Made by a program: the position numbers and the translations under genes
Assembly: GCA_937893225.1 (NCBI GenBank)
Contig: CALBJM010000201.1
Coordinates: forward strand, 1-5,613
DNA: 5,613 nt
Source: an uncultured Erysipelotrichaceae bacterium
GTDB taxonomy: Bacteria > Bacillota_I > Bacilli_A > Erysipelotrichales > Erysipelotrichaceae
Direction of reading: 5' to 3'
Shown: one piece after another, positions 5,341-5,613 of the stretch
How positions within the stretch are numbered: the stretch's first letter is position 1
Layout: each line of letters starts with the position of its first letter
Notes under the pieces: model-generated
The model's input: only the letters and a program-made list of their open reading frames with translations
Databases searched by the model: none
What the model was told of the DNA's origin: nothing

Positions 5341-5613
5341 ATGAAACATTTATTTAAGAAGACAAAAGTTGTATGTACGATCGGACCTGCATCCGAAAAT
5401 GTTGAAACATTAACAAAGCTAGCTGAAGCAGGTATGAATATTGCCCGTTTGAATTTCTCTCATGGAACACATGAAGAACACCTTGCTAGAATCAAAATGG
5501 TTCGTCAAGTATCTGAACAATCTGGCATCAATCTTGGTGTTGCTTTGGATACAAAGGGTCCAGAAATTCGTCTTGGCAACTTTGTTAACGATACGGAAAA
5601 CTATGAAATCGGT
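5341..5613 (+). CDS. pyk: Pyruvate kinase, N-terminal part (3' end outside window)
   Basis: Pyruvate kinase transfers phosphate from phosphoenolpyruvate to ADP, giving pyruvate and ATP at the end of glycolysis. Only the first 91 codons are present, with the frame open at the right edge. They cover the start of the TIM-barrel A domain: TKVVCTIGPAS (8-18), MNIARLNFSHG (32-42) with Arg36, Asn38 and Ser40 of the substrate and monovalent-cation site, and LDTKGPEIR (69-77), where the mobile B domain begins. AAGGGG (5331-5336) is 4 nt before the ATG. The 11-nt gap to pfkA and the lack of an intervening terminator support co-transcription, a common arrangement in Firmicutes. The residue that distinguishes K+-dependent from independent enzymes lies beyond the window. 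Confidence 0.96.
   Translation, partial: MKHLFKKTKVVCTIGPASENVETLTKLAEAGMNIARLNFSHGTHEEHLARIKMVRQVSEQSGINLGVALDTKGPEIRLGNFVNDTENYEIG

Noticed and set aside
1..5613. Mobile element, CRISPR array, tRNA, rRNA or defence system
   Set aside because: No terminal inverted repeats, transposase or integrase motifs, regularly spaced repeats or RNA-gene signatures were seen. The genes account for nearly all of the window, and composition looks uniform.

Overview
The window is an ordinary stretch of core chromosome from a low-GC Gram-positive bacterium (Firmicutes/Bacillota). The evidence is AT-rich DNA, GGAGG-type ribosome binding sites, and the DnaB/DnaI helicase-loading pair, which is specific to this phylum. 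dnaI ends in TGA and tryptophan is encoded by TGG, so the genetic code is standard, unlike that of most Mollicutes. A lineage near Erysipelotrichia would fit the compact gene order, but this is a guess from memory; no gene here proves it.

Layout: all genes are on the + strand. Bases 2-1444 are the 3' part of polA (DNA polymerase I), which is open at the left edge. It is followed closely by coaE (1457-2068, dephospho-CoA kinase), dnaB (2052-3248, replication initiation and membrane attachment) and dnaI (3248-4174, AAA+ helicase loader). The gaps are 12 nt, then overlaps of 17 nt and 1 nt, so these four look like one co-transcribed and partly translationally coupled unit. A hairpin straddling the dnaI stop codon (4157-4189) probably ends it. 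The 192 nt from 4175 to 4366 carry two cre-like sequences, an AT-rich hairpin with a nine-T run, a candidate extended -10 element and the pfkA ribosome binding site. Then come pfkA (4367-5329, 6-phosphofructokinase) and, 11 nt later, the first 91 codons of pyk (pyruvate kinase), which runs off the right edge.

Functionally there are two modules. One is DNA replication and repair (PolA, DnaB, DnaI) with the last enzyme of CoA synthesis embedded in it. The other is the pfkA-pyk glycolytic pair, the commitment and payoff kinases of glycolysis, probably under carbon catabolite control through CcpA.

I found no mobile element, CRISPR array, tRNA, rRNA or defence gene, and I do not think the window holds a novel multi-gene system. 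The points most worth a second look are an Arg-to-Asn change at a catalytic position of PfkA, the paired cre-like sites upstream of pfkA, unusual residues in normally invariant PolA motifs with a degenerate proofreading domain, and the tight polA-coaE-dnaB-dnaI order without mutM or nrdR.
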